64,000 nt of DNA, from the NCBI GenBank assembly GCA_030685065.1, contig JAUXQH010000017.1, forward strand, positions 93,429 to 157,428, in the 5' to 3' direction. This document shows positions 36,534 to 43,776 of this stretch, in pieces (positions within the stretch are counted from its first letter, which is position 1; every line of letters starts with the position of its first letter). The position numbers and the translations under genes are program-made. Source of the stretch: Pseudomonadota bacterium. GTDB lineage: Bacteria > Myxococcota_A > UBA796 > SXON01. The notes beneath the pieces are model-generated. The model ran no database searches. It was not told the origin of the DNA and saw nothing but the letters and a program-made list of their open reading frames with translations.

Positions 36534-36555
36534 TAATCAAGAGATCGATTGAATA
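36534..36555. promoter_or_regulatory. Imperfect dyad, candidate ArsR-family operator
   Basis: A 22-bp AT-rich element centred on GATC with half-sites TAATCAA and TTGAATA; 16 of 22 positions are symmetric. It ends seven bases before the GGAG ribosome binding site of the ArsR-rhodanese gene and is strikingly AT-rich for this DNA. ArsR-type repressors usually bind such dyads and repress their own operon. Confidence 0.55.
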
Positions 36556-36571
36556 CTGAACCGGAGACCGC

Positions 36572-37243
36572 ATGGCCACCTCCCCGTCCCGTCGCTTCAA
36601 GGATGACGTGTTCGAGCAGTTCGCGCGCATCGGTAAGGCCGTCGCGAGCCCGAAGCGGCTGGAGCTGCTCGACATCCTCTGCCAGGGGCCACGCACCGTC
36701 GAGGTGCTCGCCGACCAGGCGAGCCTGTCGCTCGCCAACGCCTCCCAGCACCTCCAGGTGCTCCGCGCCGCGCGCCTGATCGAGGCCGAGAAGAGCGGCC
36801 TCTTCGTCACCTACCGGCTCGCCGAGGGCGTGGAGGCCTTCTACCTGGGCCTCCGCCACCTCTCCGAGGCGCGGCTCGCGGAGGTCGAGGCGACCACCCG
36901 GGCCTACCTCGAGCAGCGCGGCGCGATGGAGTCGGTGGACGGCTCCGAGCTGCTCGCGCGCGCGCTGTCGGGCGACGTCACGGTGTTGGATGTGCGTCCG
37001 GCCGAGGAGTACCGAGCGGGCCACCTCCCGAACGCCCGCTCGGTGCCGCTGGCGGAGCTTCGGTCCCGCCTCGGCGAGCTCCCGCCGGACCGCGAGATCG
37101 TGGCCTACTGCCGCGGACCCTACTGCGTGCTCGCCATCGAGGCGGTGCGCGTGCTGCGCGAGGAGGGGTTCTCCGCCGTGCGCCTGGAGACCGGCCCCCC
37201 GGACTGGCGCGCCGCGGGCGTGCCGCTGGCGTCGGGGTCGTGA
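36572..37243 (+). CDS. ArsR-family regulator fused to a rhodanese domain
   Basis: A 223-residue protein; GGAG five bases before ATG. Residues 15-95 are a winged-helix ArsR domain (SPKRLELLDILCQGPRTVEV, ANASQHLQVLRAARLI, VTYRLAEGVEAFYL) with one Cys, Cys 37, in the position of the reactive Cys in sulfide-sensing BigR/SqrR relatives; the second Cys of those sensors is absent. Residues 130-220 are a rhodanese domain (VTVLDVRPAEEYRAGHLPNA) with the active-site loop YCRGPYC, Cys 180 and 185. This architecture suggests sensing of persulfide or sulfur transfer coupled to repression. It heads an operon whose next gene starts inside its stop (GTGA). Confidence 0.93.
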   Translation: MATSPSRRFKDDVFEQFARIGKAVASPKRLELLDILCQGPRTVEVLADQASLSLANASQHLQVLRAARLIEAEKSGLFVTYRLAEGVEAFYLGLRHLSEARLAEVEATTRAYLEQRGAMESVDGSELLARALSGDVTVLDVRPAEEYRAGHLPNARSVPLAELRSRLGELPPDREIVAYCRGPYCVLAIEAVRVLREEGFSAVRLETGPPDWRAAGVPLASGS

Positions 37244-38490
37244 CCGCTCCCACCCTCGGCCTGCGCGCCAACCTCCCGCAGTTCTCGCTCCTCGTCGTCG
37301 TCAACGCCTTCGTCGGCGCGATGGTTGGGATGGAGCGCAGCATCCTGCCGCCCATCGCCGAGCAGGAGTTCGGGTTGGAGGCCAAGGTCGCGATCCTCTC
37401 GTTCATCGTCGTCTTCGGCGTGAGCAAGGCGCTGACCAACTACCTCGCGGGGAGGCTCTCGGACGCGGTCGGGCGGAAGCGCGTGCTCATCGGCGGGTGG
37501 CTCGTCGCGGCGCCCGTGCCCTTCCTCCTGATGTGGGCGCCCTCGTGGGGGTGGGTGCTCTTCGCCAACCTCCTCCTCGGCATCAGCCAGGGGCTCACCT
37601 GGTCCACCACGGTCATCATGAAGATCGACCTCGCCGGACCGAAGAACCGCGGCCTCGCGATGGGGCTCAACGAGTTCGCCGGGTACTTCGCCGTCGCGGG
37701 GTCCGCGCTGGCCACCGGGTATGTCGCCGCCCACTGGGGCCTCCGGCCCGAACCGTTCTACCTGGGCGTCGCCTACGTCGCCCTCGGGCTCGGCCTGTCC
37801 GCGGTGCTGGTGCGCGAGACGCACCACCACGCCAAGCAGGAGTCCAAGCTCGCGGGAGACCTGCCGCCTGGCGGCGCGCCGACGCAGCGCGAGGTGTTCT
37901 GGCGCACCACGCTGACCGACCGCGAGCTGTCCTCGGTCACGCAGGCTGGGCTGGTCAACAACCTGAACGACGGCATGGCGTGGGGCCTGTTCCCGCTCGT
38001 CTTCACCGCCGCCGGCCTGGGGCTCGCCGAGATCGGCTGGCTGGCCGCGCTCTATCCGGCGGTGTGGGGCGCCTCCCAGCTCGTCACGGGCGCGCTCTCC
38101 GACCGCGTCGGTCGAAAGTGGCTGATCACCGGCGGCATGATCGTGCAGGCGCTCGGGATCGCCACCGTGGCGACCGGGAGCGCAATCCCCGCGTTCGTGG
38201 TCGGGCAGGTGCTGCTCGGCATCGGGACGGCGATGGTCTACCCGACCCTGCTCGCCGCGATTGGCGACGTGGCCCATCCATCCTGGCGTGCGTCGTCGGT
38301 CGGCGTGTATCGGCTCTGGCGCGACCTCGGGTACGCGTTCGGAGCGCTGCTCGCCGGCATCGTCGCGGACGCCTTCGGGCTCCCGGCGGCCATGTGGCTC
38401 GTGGCGGCGCTCACGCTGGCGTCCGGCGCGGTCGTCGCGGTGCGGATGCGGGAGACGCTCGCGAGAGAGATCGCAAAGGAGGCGGCATGA
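37240..38490 (+). CDS. Major facilitator superfamily transporter
   Basis: A 416-residue inner-membrane transporter with twelve predicted helices, starting at a GTG overlapping the regulator's stop. MFS signatures are seen after helix 2 (GRLSDAVGRKRVLIGG) and again in the second half (GALSDRVGRKWLITGG). The stretch LTWSTTVIMKIDLAGPKNRG and the motif MGLNEFAGYFAVAG mark a subfamily often found next to ArsR-type regulators, from memory. The middle loop holds His (ETHHHAKQESK). Substrate is unknown; a toxic sulfur oxyanion, metalloid or metal chelate are possibilities given its neighbours. Coupled to the downstream rhodanese gene by ATGA. Confidence 0.9.
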   Translation: MTAPTLGLRANLPQFSLLVVVNAFVGAMVGMERSILPPIAEQEFGLEAKVAILSFIVVFGVSKALTNYLAGRLSDAVGRKRVLIGGWLVAAPVPFLLMWAPSWGWVLFANLLLGISQGLTWSTTVIMKIDLAGPKNRGLAMGLNEFAGYFAVAGSALATGYVAAHWGLRPEPFYLGVAYVALGLGLSAVLVRETHHHAKQESKLAGDLPPGGAPTQREVFWRTTLTDRELSSVTQAGLVNNLNDGMAWGLFPLVFTAAGLGLAEIGWLAALYPAVWGASQLVTGALSDRVGRKWLITGGMIVQALGIATVATGSAIPAFVVGQVLLGIGTAMVYPTLLAAIGDVAHPSWRASSVGVYRLWRDLGYAFGALLAGIVADAFGLPAAMWLVAALTLASGAVVAVRMRETLAREIAKEAA

Positions 38491-38789
38491 CGAGAGAGGT
38501 TTCGCGGGCCGAGCTGCGCGCGCGACGCGCGGCGGGCGAGGCGGTCGTGGTCGTGGACGTGCGCTCGGCCGAAGAGTTCGCGGCTGGGCACATCGAGGGC
38601 GCCGTCCGCGTGCCGGTCGCGGACATCGAGGCCGACCCGACGCGGCTCCCGCTCGACCGGCCGATCGTCTGCGCCTGCGGCAAGGGCGGAGGTCGGTCCG
38701 AAGGGGCCGCGGCGGCGCTCGCGGCGGCGGGTGCGCTGGACGTGGGCTTCCTCGAAGGCGGCACGCTGGGCTGGTTGGCGGACGCCTGA
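38487..38789 (+). CDS. Single-domain rhodanese
   Basis: A 100-residue cytoplasmic protein, MTREVSRAELRARRAAGEAV, with VVVDVRSAEEFAAGHIEGAV (substrate-domain CH2A-like start) and the active-site loop CACGKGGGRSEG, where the second Cys is the expected persulfide carrier. The ATG overlaps the MFS stop. Small rhodaneses pass sulfane sulfur between proteins or detoxify persulfides or cyanide. Together with the rhodanese domain of the regulator it argues that the operon handles reactive sulfur species. The reading is missed if the longer shadow frame starting at 36990 is used. Confidence 0.9.
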   Translation: MTREVSRAELRARRAAGEAVVVVDVRSAEEFAAGHIEGAVRVPVADIEADPTRLPLDRPIVCACGKGGGRSEGAAAALAAAGALDVGFLEGGTLGWLADA

Positions 38790-38819
38790 TGGATACAGGC
38801 CCCCGATGACCCTCCCCCG

Positions 38820-39854
38820 ATGAAGAACCGCTGGGCCGCCCCCGCCGTATGGTGTCTCCTCGCCGCCGCGCTCTTCGGCGCGAGCACCCCGGTCGCGCGG
38901 GCGCTGCTCGACGGCATCGGCCCCCTCACGCTCGCGGGGCTATTCTACCTCGGGGCGGCGCTCGGCACCGCGCCGTGGGCGCTCCGGGGGCACGCGGGCG
39001 TGGCACGCCGGAGGGAGGATCGGTTCCGCCTCGCCGGCGCCGTGCTCTTCGGCGGCGTGGTCGGCCCCGTGCTGGTGCTGCTCGGTCTCCGGATGGCGCC
39101 CGCCGCGTCCGTCGCGCTCTGGCTCAACCTCGAAGCGCCGGCGACCGCGCTCCTCGGCTGGGCGTTCTTCCGCGAGCACGTCGACCGGCGCACCTGGATC
39201 GCCGCGGCGCTCGTGTGGGGTGCGAGCGTGGTCCTCGCGGCGCCGGAGGGCTTCGGGGGCGCGCTTGCGGCACTCCTCGTGCTCGGCGGCTGCTTCGCTT
39301 GGGGGCTCGACAACAACCTCACGTCGGTCATCGCCGGCTACACGCCCGCGCAGACCACCTTCGTGAAGGGCCTCGCGGCCGGCACGGTCAACCTCGTGCT
39401 GGGTGTGCTGATCGAGGGGGCCCCTTCGATGGGGCTGGGGATCGTCCTCGCGCTCGTGGTGGGCATCTTCGCCTACGGCGCCTCGATCGTGCTCTACGTG
39501 GCCGGCGCCCAGCAGCTCGGCGCGACGCGCGCGCAGATGATCTTCGCCACGGCGCCGTTCTGGGGCGTGGGGCTCGCGTGGGTGGGGCTCGGCGAGCCGG
39601 TGCTGCTGGCGCAGGTGCTCGCGGCCGCCGGGATGGTCGGCGCGCTGGTGCTCCTGTTCACGGAGCGCCACGGACACCCGCATGAGCACCAGGCGATGCA
39701 CCACACCCACTGGCACCGCCATGACGACGGGCATCACGACCACACGCACCCGGGCGGGAACCCGTGGGGCTGGCACATCCACGAGCACGGACACGAGCCG
39801 ATGATGCACACCCACCCGCATCGGCCCGATTTGCATCACCGCCATGGACATTGA
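38820..39854 (+). CDS. EamA/DMT-family permease with histidine-rich C-terminal tail
   Basis: A 344-residue membrane protein. Residues 1-280 have about ten helices in two EamA repeats (LLAAALFGASTPVARALLDG at the start; PAASVALWLNLEAPATALLG; FAYGASIVLYVAGAQQLGAT). The final 62 residues form a cytoplasmic or periplasmic tail with about two dozen His (HHTHWHRHDDGHHDHTH), which should bind Ni, Zn, Co or Cu. DMT permeases export small metabolites or metals; the tail makes a metal the likeliest cargo or signal. No good Shine-Dalgarno is visible. Its end overlaps the next gene by 11 bases. Confidence 0.88.
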   Translation: MKNRWAAPAVWCLLAAALFGASTPVARALLDGIGPLTLAGLFYLGAALGTAPWALRGHAGVARRREDRFRLAGAVLFGGVVGPVLVLLGLRMAPAASVALWLNLEAPATALLGWAFFREHVDRRTWIAAALVWGASVVLAAPEGFGGALAALLVLGGCFAWGLDNNLTSVIAGYTPAQTTFVKGLAAGTVNLVLGVLIEGAPSMGLGIVLALVVGIFAYGASIVLYVAGAQQLGATRAQMIFATAPFWGVGLAWVGLGEPVLLAQVLAAAGMVGALVLLFTERHGHPHEHQAMHHTHWHRHDDGHHDHTHPGGNPWGWHIHEHGHEPMMHTHPHRPDLHHRHGH

Positions 39855-40947
39855 ACGAATGACACGAACCCGAACCAACCTTCCGGTGCTCGTGGCCGCC
39901 GCCCTCCTGCTCCTCCCCGCCGTGGCCCTCGCGCACGGCGTCGGCGACCAGGACCGCGCCTTCCTCGAGCAGAGCGTCGGGCCCCAGATCCTCTCGTTCA
40001 TCTGGCTCGGCGCCAAGCACATGGTGACCGGGTACGACCACCTCCTGTTCCTGGTCGGCGTGATCTTCTTCCTCCACCGCCTCCGGGACGTGGCGATCTA
40101 CGTGTCGTTGTTCGCGCTGGGCCACAGCCTGACGCTCACGGGCGGGGTCCTCACCGGCACGAACGTGAACCCCTACCTGATCGACGCGATCATCGGCCTC
40201 TCCGTGGCCTACAAGGGTCTGGACAACCTCGGCGTTTTCGAGCGCAGGCTCGGATTCCAGCCCGACACCCGCGTGGCGGTCCTCGTGTTCGGCCTGTTCC
40301 ACGGGCTCGGGCTCGCCACCAAGCTCCAGGAGTTCTCGCTCTCCCCCGAAGGCCTCGTCCCGAACATCCTCTCGTTCAACGTGGGCGTGGAGATCGGGCA
40401 GTTCGTCGCGCTGGCGGTGATCCTCGTCGGCATGCGCGCGTGGCGTGCCACGGCCGGGTTTGCCCGGTACGCGTCGGCCGCGAACGTGGGGCTCGTCCTC
40501 GCGGGGATCGCGCTCGCGGCCTGGCAGGTTCGCGGCTACCTCCACGGCGCCGAGCACACCCCGGCGCCCGCCCTGGTGGCTGCCTCGACGCCCTCGCCGG
40601 TGCCCGCGGACGCGCCCGCCGAGTACATCTTCCGCACGGACACCATCGAGCTCACGCTCCGGCCCAACGAGGGGACCGAGGTCAAAGCGACCATGCGCGC
40701 GGGGGACCAGATGCTCTACGCCTGGAAGGCCGACGGGGAGCTGACCTTCGAGTTTCACGGCGATCCGAAGGGCGCAGCCGCGGATGCGTACCAGAGCTAC
40801 GCCAAGGGCGCGCAGGCCGCGGCCGAGGGCGAGTTCGAGGCGCCCTTCGAGGGCGTACACGGCTGGTACTGGCGCAACCGCACCCGCGGGCCCGTCACCG
40901 TGCGCCTCGACACGCGCGGCGTCTACGCGAAGATCTCCCGCCTCTGA
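39844..40947 (+). CDS. HupE/UreJ-like membrane protein with C-terminal anchor-type domain
   Basis: A 367-residue protein starting inside the preceding gene; a second ATG at 39859 gives a cleaner signal (MTRTRTNLPVLVAAALLLLP, cleaved before HGVGDQD). Residues 45-225 hold five or six helices with the family motif GAKHMVTGYDHLLFL (His and Asp-His likely bind Ni or another metal) and FGLFHGLGLA. Residues 230-367 are a periplasmic domain (EYIFRTDTIELTLRPNEGTE, AGDQMLYAWKADGELTFEFH, GVHGWYWRNRT) resembling the small 'transmembrane anchor' proteins often encoded next to HupE; here they are fused. HupE proteins are implicated in nickel or cobalt uptake. Confidence 0.87.
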   Translation: MDIERMTRTRTNLPVLVAAALLLLPAVALAHGVGDQDRAFLEQSVGPQILSFIWLGAKHMVTGYDHLLFLVGVIFFLHRLRDVAIYVSLFALGHSLTLTGGVLTGTNVNPYLIDAIIGLSVAYKGLDNLGVFERRLGFQPDTRVAVLVFGLFHGLGLATKLQEFSLSPEGLVPNILSFNVGVEIGQFVALAVILVGMRAWRATAGFARYASAANVGLVLAGIALAAWQVRGYLHGAEHTPAPALVAASTPSPVPADAPAEYIFRTDTIELTLRPNEGTEVKATMRAGDQMLYAWKADGELTFEFHGDPKGAAADAYQSYAKGAQAAAEGEFEAPFEGVHGWYWRNRTRGPVTVRLDTRGVYAKISRL

Positions 40948-40979
40948 TGCACCCCTCTTCCCCGTCCAGCGAGCTTCCC

Positions 40980-41423
40980 ATGCGCCTGTCCTTCCTCTTC
41001 CTCGGTCTCGGCCTCTCCACCCCCGCGCTCGCCCACCCCGGCGGCCACGGAGACGGGATGCTGCCTCCGCCGTCGATGGCCACCGCGCCGGCCCCGACCG
41101 TCATCCCGGCGACCTACGGCGAGGTCGTCACGGCCCTGCGCGAGCGTGCGACAGCCGCCGGTGTCGCGCTCGACGGCCAGAAGATCGTAGACGTGCATCG
41201 CGCCGTCCGCGCGCTCAACGACCTCTCGGCGGCGCTCCCGGCGAAGGCCGAGGGGCTCTCCGCGGAGGCCAAGGCGACCGTCGCGCAGAGGGCCACGAGC
41301 CTGAAGGAGCACATCGCCGCGCTCGTGATCGCGGCGGACAAGGGCAACGCCTCGAACGGCAAGGCAGCGGTGGCCGCGATCCAGGCGGATCTCGAGGCGC
41401 TGTCGAAGGGGGGGATGCCGTAG
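40980..41423 (+). CDS. Small secreted helical protein with His-containing mature N-terminus
   Basis: A 147-residue protein from the ATG at 40980, giving the signal MRLSFLFLGLGLSTPALA. An in-frame ATG at 40947 overlapping the previous stop (TGATG) is the alternative and would favour coupling. The mature form starts HPGGHGDGM, which could bind a metal, followed by a Pro-rich linker and two or three amphipathic helices (YGEVVTALRERATAAGVALD, ATVAQRATSLKEHIAALVIA). It resembles small periplasmic metal-associated helical proteins without a clear family. Last gene of the ArsR-rhodanese operon. Confidence 0.78.
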   Translation: MRLSFLFLGLGLSTPALAHPGGHGDGMLPPPSMATAPAPTVIPATYGEVVTALRERATAAGVALDGQKIVDVHRAVRALNDLSAALPAKAEGLSAEAKATVAQRATSLKEHIAALVIAADKGNASNGKAAVAAIQADLEALSKGGMP

Positions 41424-41445
41424 TTTTCGGCGCCGTCCTGAATGT

Positions 41446-42621
41446 GTGGGGCCCGGGCGCGTATTGGTGCCGCGAGGCACTGCGTTGCTACTCTCGCTCC
41501 CCATCCTGCAGTTGCTCCTCACCCTCGCCGCCCGCGTTGCCAGCCCTCGTCGCGTGGGCCTGCGGGGGGTGGCGACCGGGCTGGTGCTCGCGGTGGCGGC
41601 CTCCGTCATGATCTTCGGCCTGACCCTCCACGGTTGCGACGAGGGCACGCCGCGCGCCGGCTGGCTGTTGTCCGCCGTGCTTCTCACGCTCTCCGTCGCC
41701 GGGGTGGAGCGTCGCGCGTGGCGGGTGTCGCTGGCGTTCGTCCACGTCGCGGCCGGCGCGTGGATCAGCCTCCTCCTCGCCGAGGCCGTGCACGGCCCGA
41801 CCTGGGCCGGGCTCGCGGCGCGGGGCCGGCCGGAGTGGCACACGCCGGTCACGGGGCTGTACCGGCGGTCCCCCTCCGACCGGGAGCTGATCTCCGCGCT
41901 CGTCGAACGCATGATGGTGGCGCCCGCAACCTCCGGCTGCGGCGCCGCCGCGGCCAGCGCGCTCGCGGCCCGCGCCCAGCCCGAGAACCCCAGGTGGCGC
42001 ACCTCGACCGAGCAGCCGTGCGCGATCGCCGAGCGGCGGGGGCCCGCGGAGGTGGGCCCGCCGATGACCTCGGGCGAGGCCTACCGGGGGCTCCTGGAGG
42101 TCGCGACCCTCGCCGCGGGCGACACGATGCATCGGTCCTACCCGCTCCAGTTCCTGTTCCTGGAGGAGGTGCGGGAGCAGGGGAGGTGGCTCACGCCTGC
42201 CGACGCGTGCGCGTTGATCGCCGCCTTGCCCGAGGACAGTGACAGCTGGCTTCGGGGGATGGCGGTGGGTGCGGTCGCCGAGAGCATGTCGCCCGAGGGC
42301 CGCTCGACGTGCCGCGCGGAGATCCGGGACGCGCTCGCTGGTCCGGACGATGCCTCCTCGCGGCTCGCCCTCCCCGACCTCTTCGACGAGGGCGAGCGGC
42401 GCTCCGCGCTGGCGGCGGTCCTCGCGTCGAAGAAGCTCCCCCATGTGAAGGTGGGGGAGCTCGCCGCGTCGCGGGCCGTCGCTGGCGGTCTCTCCGAGGA
42501 GCTGGACCGCGCGTTGCTCGCTCTCGTCGACCACGACCCTGACCCGGAGACGCGTCGTTCCCTCGCGATGGAGGCGCTCGAGACGCTGCTCGACGACCCG
42601 AGGCGGGGTCAGACCCGGTAG
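41446..42621 (+). CDS. Membrane protein of unknown function with helical cytoplasmic or periplasmic domain
   Basis: A 391-residue protein, start uncertain (GTG 41446 used; no Shine-Dalgarno). Residues 10-115 contain four hydrophobic helices (LLLSLPILQLLLTLAA, TGLVLAVAASVMIFGLTLHG, WLLSAVLLTLSVAG, VSLAFVHVAAGAWISLLLAE). Residues 130-391 are soluble and mostly helical with an Ala/Leu-rich repeating pattern similar to HEAT repeats (DALAGPDDASSRLALPDLFD, RRSALAAVLASKKLP, DPETRRSLAMEALETLL). No recognised catalytic motif. It follows the preceding operon by 22 bases but has no obvious link. It converges on the cytochrome gene. Confidence 0.7.
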   Translation: MGPGRVLVPRGTALLLSLPILQLLLTLAARVASPRRVGLRGVATGLVLAVAASVMIFGLTLHGCDEGTPRAGWLLSAVLLTLSVAGVERRAWRVSLAFVHVAAGAWISLLLAEAVHGPTWAGLAARGRPEWHTPVTGLYRRSPSDRELISALVERMMVAPATSGCGAAAASALAARAQPENPRWRTSTEQPCAIAERRGPAEVGPPMTSGEAYRGLLEVATLAAGDTMHRSYPLQFLFLEEVREQGRWLTPADACALIAALPEDSDSWLRGMAVGAVAESMSPEGRSTCRAEIRDALAGPDDASSRLALPDLFDEGERRSALAAVLASKKLPHVKVGELAASRAVAGGLSEELDRALLALVDHDPDPETRRSLAMEALETLLDDPRRGQTR

Positions 42622-42688
42622 GGGACGGCTTCGGGCGGTGTGCCCGCCGGTGAGCGAGGGCATGGCCCGGCGAACAACCGCGTGCGCC

Positions 42689-43528
42689 TCAGTCCCAGCG
42701 CTCCCCACGGTGATCCTCGCGGTGGCACTCGCCCTCGCAGGTGCTGCCGCTGTAGGTCATGCCGCTCGGGAGGGCGACGTTGACCTCCCCGTTGACGTGC
42801 AGCGTGATGTCCGAGATGTCGTCGTTGGTGACGGTGGCGGAGTGGCAGTCCTCGCACGCGACGCCCTCCCCGAGGTGCTCCCGGTGCTCGCCGCTCATGC
42901 CGCTGCCGCCGTCGTCCGGGCCGGCGTGGCAGTCGCCGCAGGTGACCGAGGCCGTCGCCTCGACGGCGCCATCATCACCCTGGCCGGAGCCGTGGCAGTA
43001 CATGTTGGAGCAGCTGGTGCCGTTCCACTCGCCCGCGGAGGACCGGCTCGCCGACAGATCGACGTCGGCCGAGCCGGCGGTGGCATCGCCCACGAAGATG
43101 TGGCCGGGCGTCATCGCGTCCGTAGGGACGACGTGGCAGGTCGCGCAGTCGAAGGCGGCGTGGAGCGACGTGTCCTGGAGGTGGGCGGCGTGCGCGGGGA
43201 AGCCCATCGCGCTCGGGTCGGTGTTGTCGCGGATGTCCTCGGGGGGGGCGCCGCTCGTGTCGTCCGTTCCGCCATGGCAGAACGTGCAGTCGGTGCGCCA
43301 CTCGGCGGCGTGGCAGGTGTCGCAGGAGAGGGCCTCGGCGTCGGTGCCGCCAGTGAGATCGGCGCCATGACAGTCGGTGCACTCCTCGACCTGGAGCTTG
43401 GCGTCCATGCCGTGGACCGTGGGTACGTCGTACCCGTCGGGGTGATGGCCGCTGGCGGTGTCGTCGCCGACCTTGCCGCCGTCACACGTCGCGAGGAGGA
43501 GGAAGAGGGGGAGAAGGAGGAGTCGCAT
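42689..43528 (-). CDS. Multihaem c-type cytochrome lipoprotein
   Basis: A 279-residue protein; ATG 43528 chosen because AGGA lies six bases ahead. Signal MRLLLLPLFLLLATC (Cys 15). Six CxxCH haem sites are visible (Cys 50, 69, 81, 128, 197, 225), plus C-x4-CH at 173-179 (CSNMYCH) and C-x3-CH at 264-269 (CEGECH). The pair of C-x4-CH followed by CxxCH resembles the domain first described in Geobacter sulfurreducens extracellular cytochromes. Extra His (HGMDAK, AHAAHLQ, GEHREHLGEG) can serve as axial ligands. It likely carries electrons at the outer membrane. No partner reductase or porin is encoded nearby. Confidence 0.88.
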   Translation of the reverse strand: MRLLLLPLFLLLATCDGGKVGDDTASGHHPDGYDVPTVHGMDAKLQVEECTDCHGADLTGGTDAEALSCDTCHAAEWRTDCTFCHGGTDDTSGAPPEDIRDNTDPSAMGFPAHAAHLQDTSLHAAFDCATCHVVPTDAMTPGHIFVGDATAGSADVDLSASRSSAGEWNGTSCSNMYCHGSGQGDDGAVEATASVTCGDCHAGPDDGGSGMSGEHREHLGEGVACEDCHSATVTNDDISDITLHVNGEVNVALPSGMTYSGSTCEGECHREDHRGERWD

Positions 43529-43776
43529 GTGCATCCTGAAGCGGCGCCGCAATGTACCCTGGCGGTCGTCAAGGCCGACAAGGTCAACGCAGCGTCACCG
43601 CCAGCGGGAGCGCCCGAGGGAGCCGGAGGCGTCTCCTGGCGCGTTGCAGCCACATCCGCCGCCGTCCTCGGCCTCGCCGGTGTCGTGGGATTTCGGCGGC
43701 GACCGCGGTGTCCCGGCGAGGGGCACGTCGCGCGCCCGGCCGCCGTCGTCGCAACGACGTGGTTCTGCGGGGGAGA

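Noticed and set aside
43529..43776. Short plus-strand frame with a hydrophobic stretch and Arg cluster (VAATSAAVLGLAGVVGF, RRR)
   Set aside because: It looks like the end of a sorting-signal protein, but the frame is shadow upstream of it, runs on without a stop and overlaps the monooxygenase. I saw no start or ribosome binding site.
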